Shown: positions 22,235 through 33,227 of the stretch, in pieces
Layout of the letters: each line of letters starts with the position of its first letter
How positions within the stretch are numbered: position 1 is the stretch's first letter
Assembly (NCBI GenBank): GCA_020744425.1
Contig: JAGMUV010000004.1
Span: 4,216,001-4,280,000, forward strand
Direction of reading: 5' to 3'
From: Dactylonectria macrodidyma
Lineage: Eukaryota; Ascomycota; Sordariomycetes; Hypocreales; Nectriaceae
Length of the DNA: 64,000 nt
Program-made: the position numbers and the translations under genes
The notes under the pieces: model-generated
Databases searched by the model: none
The model's input: the letters and a program-made list of their open reading frames with translations, nothing else
Told to the model about the DNA's origin: nothing

Positions 22235-23716
22235 GCATGATTGTGCGAGTAATGTGGCCAGGAGTTAAGACGGACTAAAGAGCAACCAGCTACCTATATC
22301 TATTTCTTATTCCATTTTAATCTCTAATGGTATTACACGACCATTCTTTTCTTCTAGATCTTGTTCTAACCCGCGAGCGATGTATCCTCACCTCAGTGAC
22401 CATCACCAGATCTGCATCCTACGGGGGATTTTTTTTGACAGATGGGCTGCTGCAAGAGACGTCTGGAGTGGCTGGATGCGACGCGCGGCGTTAGACATAC
22501 CCATCGTTCGCCTCTGCAGTGGATGGTCAAACGTCGGCTGTTTTCCCGACCACTGCCTGTGTGCCAGTGTCGACACTGATGCATCTTGCAGGCGACCGCA
22601 ACCATGTGAGTTCGTGCTAATGCTTCGTCTTGCCTCTTCAAGCAAGGGCATTTGTCACTAGCCCAGGCGGACCAGTCACCAGTGCTGAAGCTGAGGCTGT
22701 CGAATGTTAAGTCGTGTCGGGACATGCCGCGGCCGACGAAGGATTGGACTAATGGGTGGATTGATAATGGATCGGTACCATAATTTTCATGCGCTTAATG
22801 AATGAGCTAGACAGGCTAACAGCCTAACATGGCCTATCTTGGAGCCTAGTGTCGGATCCCTCCCGAACCTGGCCCTTCGTGTGTCATCGAGGCCACTCAG
22901 GTCCACCTATGTCCACCCATTGAATGCTTTAAATGAAGCCAAGGGGACTAGTAGTGCGTGCACTACCAGATTTCCTGTTTCTCAAGGTGTGGCTTGGACA
23001 TGGATGTGTATTCGGAATTTCCATATTTACGTACTACGTAGACACGTATCGCCGCTGAGTCAGTTCCTTAACGCCCGCTGCCAACAGCAAGGGGTAGGCA
23101 CACCTCTCCAAATCCTGAATGACTGATTTAAGCCCATATTTCCGCCCCGAGATGCTTTTGAAGCGCCAGGGGAATCTAACATGGCTTCAAAAGGAGGACT
23201 CTTTTCTGTGGTGGACATGCACGCACTTGAGACGTCGTGTTGTTCAAGTCAACTATCTCTTCTTGGTACCGAGACCCAGTACACATAAGGATTTTCAGCA
23301 TCATTACCCGGCAGGTCAACCGAACCACCTCTTAGCTCGCCCCGGTCCAAGCATAGCGGAGATGGCGTGCACGTATTCTGGGGAGGATATTCTCCATTCG
23401 GCATCCCTCAATGTCCTTTTTAGGTAGCCTCAAGCCGGGTTGGGTTACTGGCGCTCACATAACTTGCGCAATATCACCGAGTCAGTCGGGCCGTGTTCGT
23501 GGCCTTTTGCGGCTAGTGAGCTGCCATAACAGACAACGCGTCAGCTTCTAACAACGATTTTGGTTACTGGAGCTGAGTGGCGGCCGAACCAACCCCTTTG
23601 TCGGATAAAGTACCGCGGATGCGGGCAACCAACCGACCGACTTTAGTCCCTTCAAACTTGAAATTGGAAGAATTACGGGCATGAGAAAGAAACGAGACAT
23701 GGATTTCTTTAAGAAT
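22235..23716. other. Intergenic, convergent 3' flanks
   Basis: A 1.5-kb stretch between the ends of the rightward seven-helix gene and the leftward aminotransferase. It holds both 3' untranslated regions. Open frames seen here are short, mutually overlapping and featureless. Confidence 0.5.
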
Positions 23717-25523
23717 CTAGCTCATGCAGCTTAGCTTTTGCCATATGACTCTCAAGATGCTGGGCTCTTTTCTACCTATCGGCATTGTGACTGGAACCAC
23801 ACCCATTGAAATATAAGTATTTTTCTTGGACGATTCAGACACGCACAATGTTGTCTGGTCATCTGATCTTGTATCACAGTTCTCGTCTTCAAGAGCTACC
23901 CTCTGTTGACAGATCTCCATTCCCATGTCGAGCTTGTCCAGTGACACCCGGATTCTTTCTATTGAGAGAACAACAGTCTCGATTGGAACTTCTGTAAAGA
24001 CAAGGCGAAAGTGCCCCGGACGGTCGCAAAAGGCAAACTATGGGTACTAAGTTAGCACGAATTTGGGGAAGCAGTTGCCGGAATGTAGCCGAGATGTTAC
24101 AAGACTGGTGCGCTACTGTACTTACCTGGCCCGGGTTTAGAAACACGCCCCCGTCAAGAAGCCAGTTGCAGAGTTGTGTTTCAGGAGTTGCATCTGCGTC
24201 GGCCTGATTCGGTCCGTCGAAATACCGAATCCACCGACCAAGATTTACAAAGACAAAGAGCCCGGACGTAGCTGGCTCAAAGGGAATGTCGTATTTTATA
24301 AGAGCCTCGCGCGTCTTGGAATACGCTGCGCTGATGCGTTCTTGGTAGGTGGACACATAGTCATGTACGAGGTCGAGCCGGCTGAAAAAGTTGGTCACAA
24401 AGACCTCAGAGAAGGCGGTGATCCAAGTGAACCAGCTGAGGGATGGATTAGCCATGGTATGTCATTAAACTATAGGGGCGGACGGCTGTGACATACGTGA
24501 CTCTTTTGATGGCTTCCGCAAACGCTGTGTTTCGCGTTATCAAGAACCCCATGCGAACCCCTCCCATGTCGAAATCTTTGCTGAGGCCATAGATGCCATG
24601 GATCATTTGCTTGCCGTCGACATTGGTATCCTGATCGTCGACAACGGATAAGACGGAGCAGAAAGGTTCGTCGCCGAAATGAGACAAGGCGTAGATCTCG
24701 TCGGCAACGAGGTGCATGTGACGACTAGCGCAGAACCTGACCAAGGCTGCAAGGGTTTGAGAAGAATAACATCGGCCTTGAGGGTTGGAAGGGTTGCAGA
24801 TGAACAGCATCCGCGGAGTAGACCCGTTGGCTGCGGTTGAGTCGGCTGCATTCTCTAGCAGGCCAACCAGCTTACGGATGTCTTCATCGTCACCGCCGAA
24901 CGGCTTGTCCAAGCCCGTTGTGGAAACAGGCACACCAATGATGCCGTTGCGCGACACAAGGTCGTAGTCCAGCATGTAAAAGGTTGGCGCCAGGTACATG
25001 ACTGCATCGCCAGGCTCGCACAAGGTCCATGTGACGAGGTCGATCATGGCCGTAACACCGTTTGTGGCCACAATCTGCGTTGGCTCGACTGGGCAACCTG
25101 GCTTGAAGAAGCGGTTGAAGAAACTAGCCATGGTGCTGCAAAGTTTGGGGCCACCGGATATTGTGCCGTAGGATAATGCTGGACATGACAAGTGTCGTTG
25201 AGTCAAGGGTCGGGAAAAGGGGAGGAGGCAAGGAACAGCAGGATTTAGGGGAGGATTCTTTACTGACTCTTAGACACCTGGATCTCCCTCATGGCTTGGT
25301 CGGTGTACTCCTCGAGCCAATCCCTCATCAAAATATTGACTGCGCCTGACAGGTTGATGAGACCATCAGGTCGGGATTTTGGGTCATATGCCGGACGTTG
25401 CCCAGCTTGACCCATCAGGTCCCAAGCCTTGCCATGGTTGAACGTCTCTAGTGCGCGACGTGATGGCTGATAAGGATTCACTGATACTGAAGGTGGACCC
25501 ATGGTGGATGGTGTTAGACTCAT
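23717..25523 (-). CDS. PLP-dependent aminotransferase, ACC-synthase-like (class I/II)
   Basis: Pyridoxal-phosphate fold type I enzyme, transaminase or ACC-synthase-like lyase. Four exons: 25523-25268, 25178-24497, 24435-24126 and 24037-23717 (1569 nt, 522 residues); the first donor (A|GTCAGT) is weak, the other two are standard. Key features: INLSGAVNILM near the N-terminus, ISGGPKLCSTMASFFNRFF, cofactor region NPSNPQG (about 214-220) and ADEIYALS (D near 244), then GLSKDFDMGGVRMG with the PLP lysine at about K286. The C-terminal domain ends with the carboxylate-binding block RPGHFRLVF. Residues after about 450 form an unusual extra tail of roughly 70 residues. Distinguishing true ACC synthase from an aminotransferase is not possible by eye. 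The gene stands beside an RBR ligase, with no biosynthetic backbone gene nearby. Confidence 0.9.
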
Positions 25524-25983
25524 GGACGGATACCCAAGGTTAAGGCGATAAGGCGTTTGAGTGAGAACTGACTTTACGTATCACTACAAATGAAGTTAAA
25601 TTGTCCTTATACGGCAGAGCAGGTTTTCCAACGACGCTGGACAGTAAGGATGGGACGACTCACCTTGAGCCGATATCCAGCCCTTCCAACCCCACGGTTA
25701 TGCATGTTCCGCGCTTATGCACCCCTGAATAGGTTAGCGAATGCGCAAACCAACTCACTCTTAGGCGCTAAATAAGGTGCTGGCTGATACGAACAGTGGT
25801 GCTATCAATTATGAACTCACCAACGCTCGTCATTGGTTTGGCCTAGGAGTAATGCAGGCGTGAAATTGCAGTGTTCCCATTCATAAAAAACTCGTCATAA
25901 TTTTTCTCCATGCTGTACTTTGTCCAACGGATACGATAAATCTCACAGTCTAGTGTTTGAACCTCCAATTCTCAAAATCCATC
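25524..25983. other. Intergenic, aminotransferase promoter region
   Basis: A 460-bp gap between the aminotransferase start and the 3' end of the RBR ligase gene, both leftward. It should hold the aminotransferase promoter and the ligase terminator. No other feature was seen. Confidence 0.5.
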
Positions 25984-28623
25984 TCATCGCCGTCTTCGTC
26001 CCAAAGCATCTTCCAAGTTCGATCCTGACACCTGAGTAGGCGTTAAGCCATTTGTTCGAAACGGACAGCCTGTACCGTGTGCATTCGCATTGTGCCGGCC
26101 AGGGCTGGGAGAGATTCGGCTCCAGTCAGCCAGGCACACCCAGCAGAACTCGAACTGGCAGATTGAGCCTTTGCATCGTCAGCGTCAAATTTATTGTCTT
26201 TGTAGAGGAGTCGTCGCACTTACAGGTCATGTGGAAACAAGCCTCGCCTTTTTCGATGTTCTCGCGGCAGCTGGGACAGGGCTTGGTGTTCTGTCTGATC
26301 CAATCTTGCGTTTGCTGGAAATCAGGATCGCCGTGTTGCCTCATGCTATCGTACTGCTCGCACGTTTGGCCCTCGTGCCAGGGCATCGAGTGGTGGAGGC
26401 ACATCTCGAAGGCGCAATCTTGGCAATGAACACGCGTGTCCACGAATTCGTCGTCGTCGCCATCATCGTAGATTTGCCCGCTAGAGCAACCAGGTCCGAG
26501 ACACCAGCGGAAATTCGGATATCCACTCAGCGTGTTGAGGTTAAGGTACCGATCGTATCTGTGATTTGTGTAAGCATTTACTGAGCTTCTCAGTCAATAG
26601 AAGCGTGGCTTACTTGTCAAATGTCTCGGGCTCCGCATACAGTTGGATCTCCTGGTACGTCAACAGACGACCGCAGCCATGTGCGGGACAAGCAAGCTGA
26701 TCACATTTGCTTCGTCCAAATTGATCAAGCTGAGACTCAAGATGTTTCTCTAAGCAGCCTGTACAAAAGTCAATGTCATGCCTACACTCCAGCCCAAGCT
26801 TGACAGGAAACTGCAAAATCTTCCACATCCAGTCGCCATGGAATCCAGTACACAAGTCGAGCCATTCCGTTACCGAACCGAAATTGAAATCATAAAACTC
26901 CTCTGCGCAGTAGGCACACTCTATGGGACTTCTCAACCGTTGAAGGAAGCGCATAAATAGAGGGACTTGAATGCTGCCTCCTTCGTAGTCTACGCTGATG
27001 AGACTGATTTTGCCTGGCTGGAATGGAGGAATCCGGCCTGTGTAGTCGGGTTCCGTGTTGGAAAACATGGGGTCGAATAAGGAATGCATTCGGCCGACGT
27101 ACATGAGTTGTCCGTGCAGGTTGCGTGCAATCTTCATGGCGTTCTCATCTGGTCTAGGTTCTAGTTGCTTCAGGGCAGTACGGAAGGCCATGATTCGGTC
27201 ATACCTTTTCAGAATTAGCGGTCTTCCCTCATTGTTCTGACAGATGTACTCACATAACCAAGTTATTCTCCGTGTCCTTGTCGCCCAGTTGCCGCAGCAG
27301 ATTTGCAAGCCCTTCTCGATGGCTAATGGACAGAGATTGACCACAATCTGGCGTCGGGCACATGAGCCAGTCGCTAACAGCCAAGTTCATCCACCAGTCA
27401 GAAGCCAACGAATTGACAACGTTGCTCAGATAGCAATCTGTACAAACGGACTTGGAGCAACATCTCCTCGGCGGCCTTGTAAACTCATTAATGCGGAGCC
27501 GCGAGTTGACGTTGGGTTTCCGGGCAAACTTGGGACGTTGACATAAATCGCAGAGAACAAGCTTGTGTTCGCCGATGCTGACATTCTCGCTGAAGCGTCT
27601 GGCTTGCTGGGTGTTGAGCTGGATGTCGAGAAGATGGTTCGTGAGCATGGCTGGGGAGCATGACTGCAAGAAAGAGGCGGCATTTGGCCCATTGCCGTTG
27701 ACTTCAGCGTTCTGGGAGCTCTGGGAGAGCATCTTGTGCACCAAAATAGCTCGAGGCGTCAGGGCCGTTTCTAAAACTCGAGATGCCTCCTCCTTCTGTA
27801 TCTCATGTCTCTGCTGTTGCTCCTCGAGTTGCTGGGCCATCTGTCGACTCGATTCAGCCTTGAGGACCTCCATTTCCTGGTGGAGTGCTGCCACCTGCTC
27901 TGCCAGCTTCGTATTCTGTTTATTCGTCACGACTAGGCGTTTTTGCAAGCTGTGATGGGCTCTATTTCCTGCCTCGCGTACAGATCGTTCGTGGGATCTC
28001 TCTGCCTCCAACGCCTCGACTCGTTTTCTCAGCTTTGCTTTGTCTTCTTGTATGTCAGCGACGGCGCACTCGGGCGACTTGAGGAGCGTGTCGTTTTCGG
28101 ATTCGAGGATGCGGATTTTTTCTCGGAGTTCTTGCTGCGTCCCGTCTAGCTTGACGCAGTATACCTGGTACTCCTTCACATTTTGTTGAAGTTCGACGAT
28201 TTCCTGTGCGTGCTTGCTCTCTAGGCTGTTCTTTTCTTGCCTGACGGTGTCTAATGTCGCTTGATAGTCTCGTTGTCTGGAAGCCTCGCAATCTCGAATC
28301 TTGGCATTGTCTTGCTGAAGGCGGCCAAGAGTTCGTTGCATCGTGTCGTGCTCGGCGGCTTTAGTACGTAGTTGTTCCTCGAGGTGTCGAGCTCGTGTCG
28401 TTGCCGAGTTACGTTCTTGCTCGAGAGCATGGCTTCTGTCGCGCAGGGAATCGAGGACGGCTTGCTGGAGATGTTCTTCGTATTGGACCTCTTCGTGATG
28501 GTACGGCGGGATCGGGATGTTGTTCTCGGGGATGCTTTGAAGAGTGCCCAATCCTCCAGGCGTTGCGGGGTTGGCCTTCTTTCCGCCGAAGACCCCAGAC
28601 AAGCTGCGTCTCAGCTTGGACAT
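25984..28623 (-). CDS. RBR-type (RING-IBR-RING2) E3 ubiquitin ligase with N-terminal coiled coil
   Basis: Would transfer ubiquitin from E2 to substrate through a RING2 cysteine. Four exons: 28623-27254, 27204-26614, 26558-26224 and 26168-25984 (2481 nt, 826 residues), all with good borders. A long coiled coil covers about residues 50-285. Cys-rich module 1 (about 358-430: CDLC...CCSKSVCTDC...CPTPDC) looks like a RING1. Module 2 (about 553-645: CAYC...CRHDIDFCTGC...CPAHGC) is a second RING1-like unit with a long insert. The IBR follows (WCLGPGC...CQDC...CLHH). RING2 spans the last intron: CPSCRENIEKGEACFHMTC joins SICQFEFCWVC. The Cys before FHM is the expected catalytic residue and is present. 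The last residues are basic (GRRRR). Substrate unknown. Confidence 0.9.
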
Positions 28624-29497
28624 GATGAGCGTCTACACGGGGACGACGACAGAGTCCAGGACGAGAAAATGAGGGATTTCTGGCATGGAAAAAGCAGAAG
28701 GAAAAAAAAGGCAGTCGCACAGCCTGATTTTGCCAGCTAAGGCAAACGAGGCTCTCAGCCCCTGGATACTTGGTGCCAATCAGGCTGGTGGCGCCTGCAG
28801 GAACAAATAGTTCACCATCAAATCAGCCTTACCGTGATAATTGACTGGGTGAAAAGCTTCCCAAACAGCCACAATTGACGGTCTAGCTGCGCCTTGATAG
28901 CTAGCTCTACACAAGGCAAAGCAGCCTAAAACGCCTTTCGGAAAGCCCCAGAAGAGTAAGATTCCGGACTCGCAAAGCAATAGTAGTTATGGATTTGACT
29001 GCGACGGTTACAATGGAGGTGCCCGAGATACCTGGGAACCCTGAACTACCACAAGACCGTAAAAAATGGCATGCATGGGCACCTCAAGAAAGCTGCGATG
29101 GTCTGCCAGATATACAAATTGTAAAATCTGCTGGCGAGAAGTCATGATAAAGTCACCCTTTCTGCGACCCCACTATTTGGGACACGGTCGGGGCCATGAA
29201 TGGACTTACCCATGTAACAATTCCCCTACTCCACTGATATACTACCGACACTATCAACAACTCTTTGATCGCTTGCAAACGCTAAAATGGGGATACCCAG
29301 CCTTCATCGTCTCATATTATTACCTAGAAGGCCAGCAAGCCCTATACGGTTATATAGTTGTTGGAATTGGTTCGTTTTGCACAGAGCGTTTTTCTATCGC
29401 GAAAAGCTGAACACCAGTGTGTATCAATGAGGCCAGGTTAAATTAATCTGAACGATGAAGTACAAGTAATTGAGCCTGTGGTAGAGTGGCAATCTTT
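28624..29497. other. Intergenic, RBR ligase upstream region
   Basis: An 870-bp region holding the presumed promoter of the leftward RBR gene and the 3' flank of the leftward SDR gene. An open frame at 29066-29410 shows no domain and is not credited. Confidence 0.5.
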
Positions 29498-30328
29498 TCA
29501 ACCAAGAGCTGAAAGAACCTGCTTGTTGCCTCCGTTGGCACTAATAGCTGCGCCATTGACCCAGCGAGCCTCTTCACTCGACAGAAACCCAACAATGTAG
29601 GCAATGTCATCAGGAACTCCAATCCTATCCGCAGCAGTTGTGTCCTTAGCCTGCGCCTCCAAGAAGCCCGGTGGCATCAAGTGCTTAGCATTCTTGATAG
29701 CGTCAGTCTCCGTCATGCCGACGACGACGCTGTTGAACGTGGCCTGCTTCTCCCTTGCAAAGGTATCTGCAAACGAGCGTGTGTAGCTTTGAAGGGCCGA
29801 CTTGCTGGCGCCGTACGTCATGACGGCATCGGAGTTGCCCTGGTAGGCGGCAGTGCTGGAGATGTAGATTACACGCCCTCCGTATGCGGGCAGGTGAGGC
29901 AGAAGCGCGGTGGTGAGCGCAGCCGGGGCGAAGACATTCGCCTGCATGACTTCGAGGAAGTTGCTCAGGTTCGCGTCGGTGATTGGCAGTGCCTTCGATG
30001 GGTCGTTCAAGACAGCGTTGTTGACAAGGATGTCAATGACCTTTGTGTCGAGTCCTTCAAGAACTTGGGAAATGGTCTTTGGGCCGAACTCCGTGTCAAG
30101 TGCATCTGCCTGGATTGCGACTGTCTGTTGCACCCCGAGGGCCCGGCATTGATCAAGGGTTGCTTCGGCTGATTTAATGTTAGAAGCATACGTGATGGCC
30201 AATTTGGTGACGCCTTTGCGTGCTAGGTGAATAGCAATGGCCTGACCGATGCCACGAGAGGCTCCAGTCACAAGGGCTGTCTTGCCAGCCAGAGACCAAG
30301 GGGCGTCGGAAGAGAGAGGCGTGGACAT
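29498..30328 (-). CDS. Short-chain dehydrogenase/reductase (classical SDR)
   Basis: NAD(P)(H)-dependent oxidoreductase of unknown substrate. The intronless 276-residue protein has the full classical SDR set: TGASRGIG cofactor loop at 21-28, adenine-ring DAL motif near 75-77, NNAV in place of NNAG at 103-106, catalytic Ser at 157/158 (YISSTA), Tyr172 and Lys176 (YGASK), and a C-terminal WVNGAAISANGG block that matches the usual G-x-x-ldv-dGG end. The ASRG loop with a basic residue and the following Arg suggest NADP(H) preference, which is inference. No signal peptide, so probably cytosolic. The closest look-alikes are 3-oxoacyl-ACP-reductase-like and versicolorin-reductase-like SDRs, but the substrate cannot be read from sequence. 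Confidence 0.92.
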   Translation of the reverse strand: MSTPLSSDAPWSLAGKTALVTGASRGIGQAIAIHLARKGVTKLAITYASNIKSAEATLDQCRALGVQQTVAIQADALDTEFGPKTISQVLEGLDTKVIDILVNNAVLNDPSKALPITDANLSNFLEVMQANVFAPAALTTALLPHLPAYGGRVIYISSTAAYQGNSDAVMTYGASKSALQSYTRSFADTFAREKQATFNSVVVGMTETDAIKNAKHLMPPGFLEAQAKDTTAADRIGVPDDIAYIVGFLSSEEARWVNGAAISANGGNKQVLSALG

Positions 30329-31420
30329 TTTGAGAGAACTCTTGGGGTCTGGTTATTTTAGAAGTGGGATTGGAAGTTACGATGGATGTATGATTGTGAC
30401 TGACTGAACTTCCCTTGAAACATGATCATTATTCCTATTTATCTTCCAACTGTATTGACCGTTCAATTACATCTCATGACGCCTTAGGCATGATGGCTGA
30501 TGATTCCACATACTCGCGCGGCGGACTGCATGTTTCGAAACTCCGCCAACCATACTTCCAATGCCCGCTAACTGAAGCTTTCGCTTCCGGGGCGGAGCGT
30601 CATGCGGAGTTGACAACCGGCGGAGAAAACGACGGAGAAAGAGGGGCCGGTCACGAAAACGGTGGAGATTGGTCTGAAGCTTTTCTACTCTAAGTAGATG
30701 GTGACAATCTTATTTGCTACTATTGGTAGCTGTTGATGATATTGTTTCCTACTAGGGGCAGTTGCCGACGGCCTTTACAAGGTTGAAACTAGGTGAACCA
30801 TTTTTCAAGCACGCGTGGGTGACATCCAGGTAGAGTCCATTAGCTAGGTTCAGCCCATAATGTACGGCTAGTGACGGACTAGTCGAGACAAATGTCGTTC
30901 TGCATCACTGGACAGTGGGGATGCTGTCGGGGATTCAGCCGAATCACCCGTCACGCCGCACTCCTAGGTTAGGATACGCACCTTGAGAAGCCGTACCATT
31001 TGTTGACGTGGTCATGAGCAGGGATTTCACTTTGTCAAGGTGCTATTTATGTCGATAGATGACAAAGTCGGCTAGTGAGCTCTTGATGCTGGACAGTTTG
31101 AGAATTCCACTGAATTTAAGTCGACACTGCAGCTTCGACAACGGCGGAAATAGCGGGCCCGAGGCGTACCGGTATATCCCACGTACTTCGGCGTGTGCTT
31201 TTCCAGCGAGTACCGAAAGCACGTACCCAATGAGGCTTGACAACCAGGAGTCTGCCCACCCGTCTCTTGTCAAAGTTGAGAGGCTCTGTGACAAAACATT
31301 CAGGCTCGAATGCACCAAGTCACGTCGTGGGTGAAATTCAATGTACGAGTTTTCATTGAACCTTAGTCACAAATTCGGTCGAACTTCCTGCCTAGATCGT
31401 CCACGTCTACATAGTATCCA
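30329..31420. other. Intergenic, SDR upstream region
   Basis: About 1.1 kb between the SDR start and the 3' end of the amidohydrolase, both leftward. It contains the SDR promoter. Short overlapping open frames only, with no supported gene. Confidence 0.5.
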
Positions 31421-32827
31421 TCAGGGCCCCGATATCTGGCATCCAACGCAGCACTGTTTGTCCACCACCGTCCACTCGTTCGTCTCTGGAGGTGTTGGTG
31501 GCCAGTAACTGGCCCGCGGCGATTTGACCAACTTGCCAGCTTGCCAGACGTACTTAATATTCTCCGGCTTCGCAAACAGGTCAATGTTGTCGAGCGGGCT
31601 CTCATCTAGTGCGATCATGTCCGCATCCCAGCCTTGCTTGATGGGCCCCTTCTTTGGCGTCTGGGGACCGAGAGTTTCGGCTGAGTTAATGGTGGCCGCT
31701 TCGATAGCACCAAGGGGCGTCATGCCCGCCTTTCTGACTGCCCAGACCAGCTCGTGGCCGTTATTGCCGTGGCTAATGCTCTCGTTGGGATCTGAAGAGC
31801 AGATGTCCGTTCCCAGTGCAATCTTAACTCCGCTTCGTACTGCGATGCGATACGCGTTCAGATGCTTCGCTGCAACGGCCACCATCTTGGCGCTGGTCTC
31901 GGGAGGCATCTTGTCGAGACGATGTAAGCCGGCCTCGACAATGTGACGCGTGGAAACGAGAATAGCACCCGTTTCTTTCATGAGCTGCGCCGCCTCTTCG
32001 TCCAGATAGCTGCCGTGCTCGATTGTCTTCACGCCCAGCTTCAACGAGGCCATGATACCAGCCTTGCCATGGGCATGAGCCGCGACAGCCCGACCTTGGA
32101 GAGTTGCTTCATCGACGAGGGCCTCGAGCTCTACGTTAGAGTATTGCCGGTACTCTGGGTCGTCAGCGGTGCTCATGATGCCTCCCGTAGTGACAATCTT
32201 GATGCATTTCGCTCCACGGCGGATCTGCAAGCGCACAGCCCGTCGACACTCGTCGACTCCATCTGCGAGCACCAGCGTGCTGACACCAGGCCACTGGTTC
32301 TGATGCTGGACACCCTGCCGGCTATACATGAAGTCTGGAGGAACCGTAACGCCGTCACAGCTACCGCCGGTGATGCCGATGGCGCCGCCGCTCCCGAAGA
32401 CGGTGGGACCGAGGATCAAGCCAGCCCGGACTGCGCTGTAGGCTTCAATTGCGAACGATCCCACATCGCGCACGCTGGTGAAACCGGCCATGAGGGTGTC
32501 GTGGAAGCTTCGCGATATGGCAGCACCGCAAGCCGCCGGGTGCGTCTGGGCGAACGCTGCAAAGTCGGCCTGGAGCGTTCCCGCAAAGTGCGTGTGGCAG
32601 TCCCAGAGGCCCGGCAAGAGATATCCCACGTGAATAGGGGAGATGAAAGCAAGCTGTTGTGGCAGTGATGCTTGGGGACCCGCGTAGGCGATGGAGCCGT
32701 CCTTGGTCGAGATGGCGACAGCGGCGTTGGGAATTGGATCACCGCGTCCGGGGATGAGAAGCTTTGAAAATATGACAGTTTGCTCGGCATATTCCCTGTG
32801 GGCAAACGGTAGCCATTTCTGGGTCAT
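31421..32827 (-). CDS. Metal-dependent amidohydrolase, ochratoxinase-like
   Basis: Binuclear zinc hydrolase of the amidohydrolase superfamily (Xaa-Pro dipeptidase / imidazolonepropionase-like branch), cleaving amide or peptide-like bonds. Intronless, 468 residues. Metal ligands are visible: H78 and H80 in WDCHTHF, the lysine expected to be carboxylated K210 in CIKIVTTGG, H251 in AAHAHG, H271 in IEHGSY and D341 in LGTD. The spacing K-H 41, H-H 20, H-D 70 is almost the same as that of Aspergillus ochratoxinase (K246, H287, H307, D378 as I recall). No clear signal peptide: the first 12 residues are hydrophilic. It is divergent from the ABC exporter with 400 bp between starts. Other amidohydrolases of this branch cleave dipeptides, so the true substrate is open. 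The last roughly 30 residues with CCVGC are an extra tail. Confidence 0.88.
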   Translation of the reverse strand: MTQKWLPFAHREYAEQTVIFSKLLIPGRGDPIPNAAVAISTKDGSIAYAGPQASLPQQLAFISPIHVGYLLPGLWDCHTHFAGTLQADFAAFAQTHPAACGAAISRSFHDTLMAGFTSVRDVGSFAIEAYSAVRAGLILGPTVFGSGGAIGITGGSCDGVTVPPDFMYSRQGVQHQNQWPGVSTLVLADGVDECRRAVRLQIRRGAKCIKIVTTGGIMSTADDPEYRQYSNVELEALVDEATLQGRAVAAHAHGKAGIMASLKLGVKTIEHGSYLDEEAAQLMKETGAILVSTRHIVEAGLHRLDKMPPETSAKMVAVAAKHLNAYRIAVRSGVKIALGTDICSSDPNESISHGNNGHELVWAVRKAGMTPLGAIEAATINSAETLGPQTPKKGPIKQGWDADMIALDESPLDNIDLFAKPENIKYVWQAGKLVKSPRASYWPPTPPETNEWTVVDKQCCVGCQISGP

Positions 32828-33227
32828 TTTGACAAGTTGTGGGTTGAATCTGAAAGACAGTGGATGATGGTGTGATACACACTATAGGTACGCTACTTCG
32901 TATGGTAAGGAGTGTACCGAATCGGAACATCCATGAACAGAGCAAATACGCCTTTATCTTGCAATTCATTCCAATTATATGCACAGATATCCCCTAGCAT
33001 AATAGTTTAGAAACGTTAGGGCACACGTAAAGGCATGGGCTCGTCTGCGTGACTAGGACTGGCGGCGCATCTGCGACCCGCAAGCAGTTAGACCCCATTG
33101 AAGGCAGCCATAGACCCAAAGTGGAAATCATCTCCTCTACGGATTTCTCACGTATGTGGCTTATGTATCTAGCTCTGGTCATAATTGGTTTGAATCTACC
33201 GTCATATATCGCTGTTAACTTTCTTTC
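32828..33227. promoter_or_regulatory. Divergent promoter region, amidohydrolase and ABC transporter
   Basis: Only 400 bp separate the two divergent start codons (32827 leftward, 33228 rightward), so both promoters must share or abut this DNA. No confident transcription-factor site was identified. Co-regulation is inferred from layout. Confidence 0.5.

Noticed and set aside
29066..29410. 114-codon frame between RBR and SDR genes
   Set aside because: No family feature and no splice partners; probably chance in intergenic DNA.
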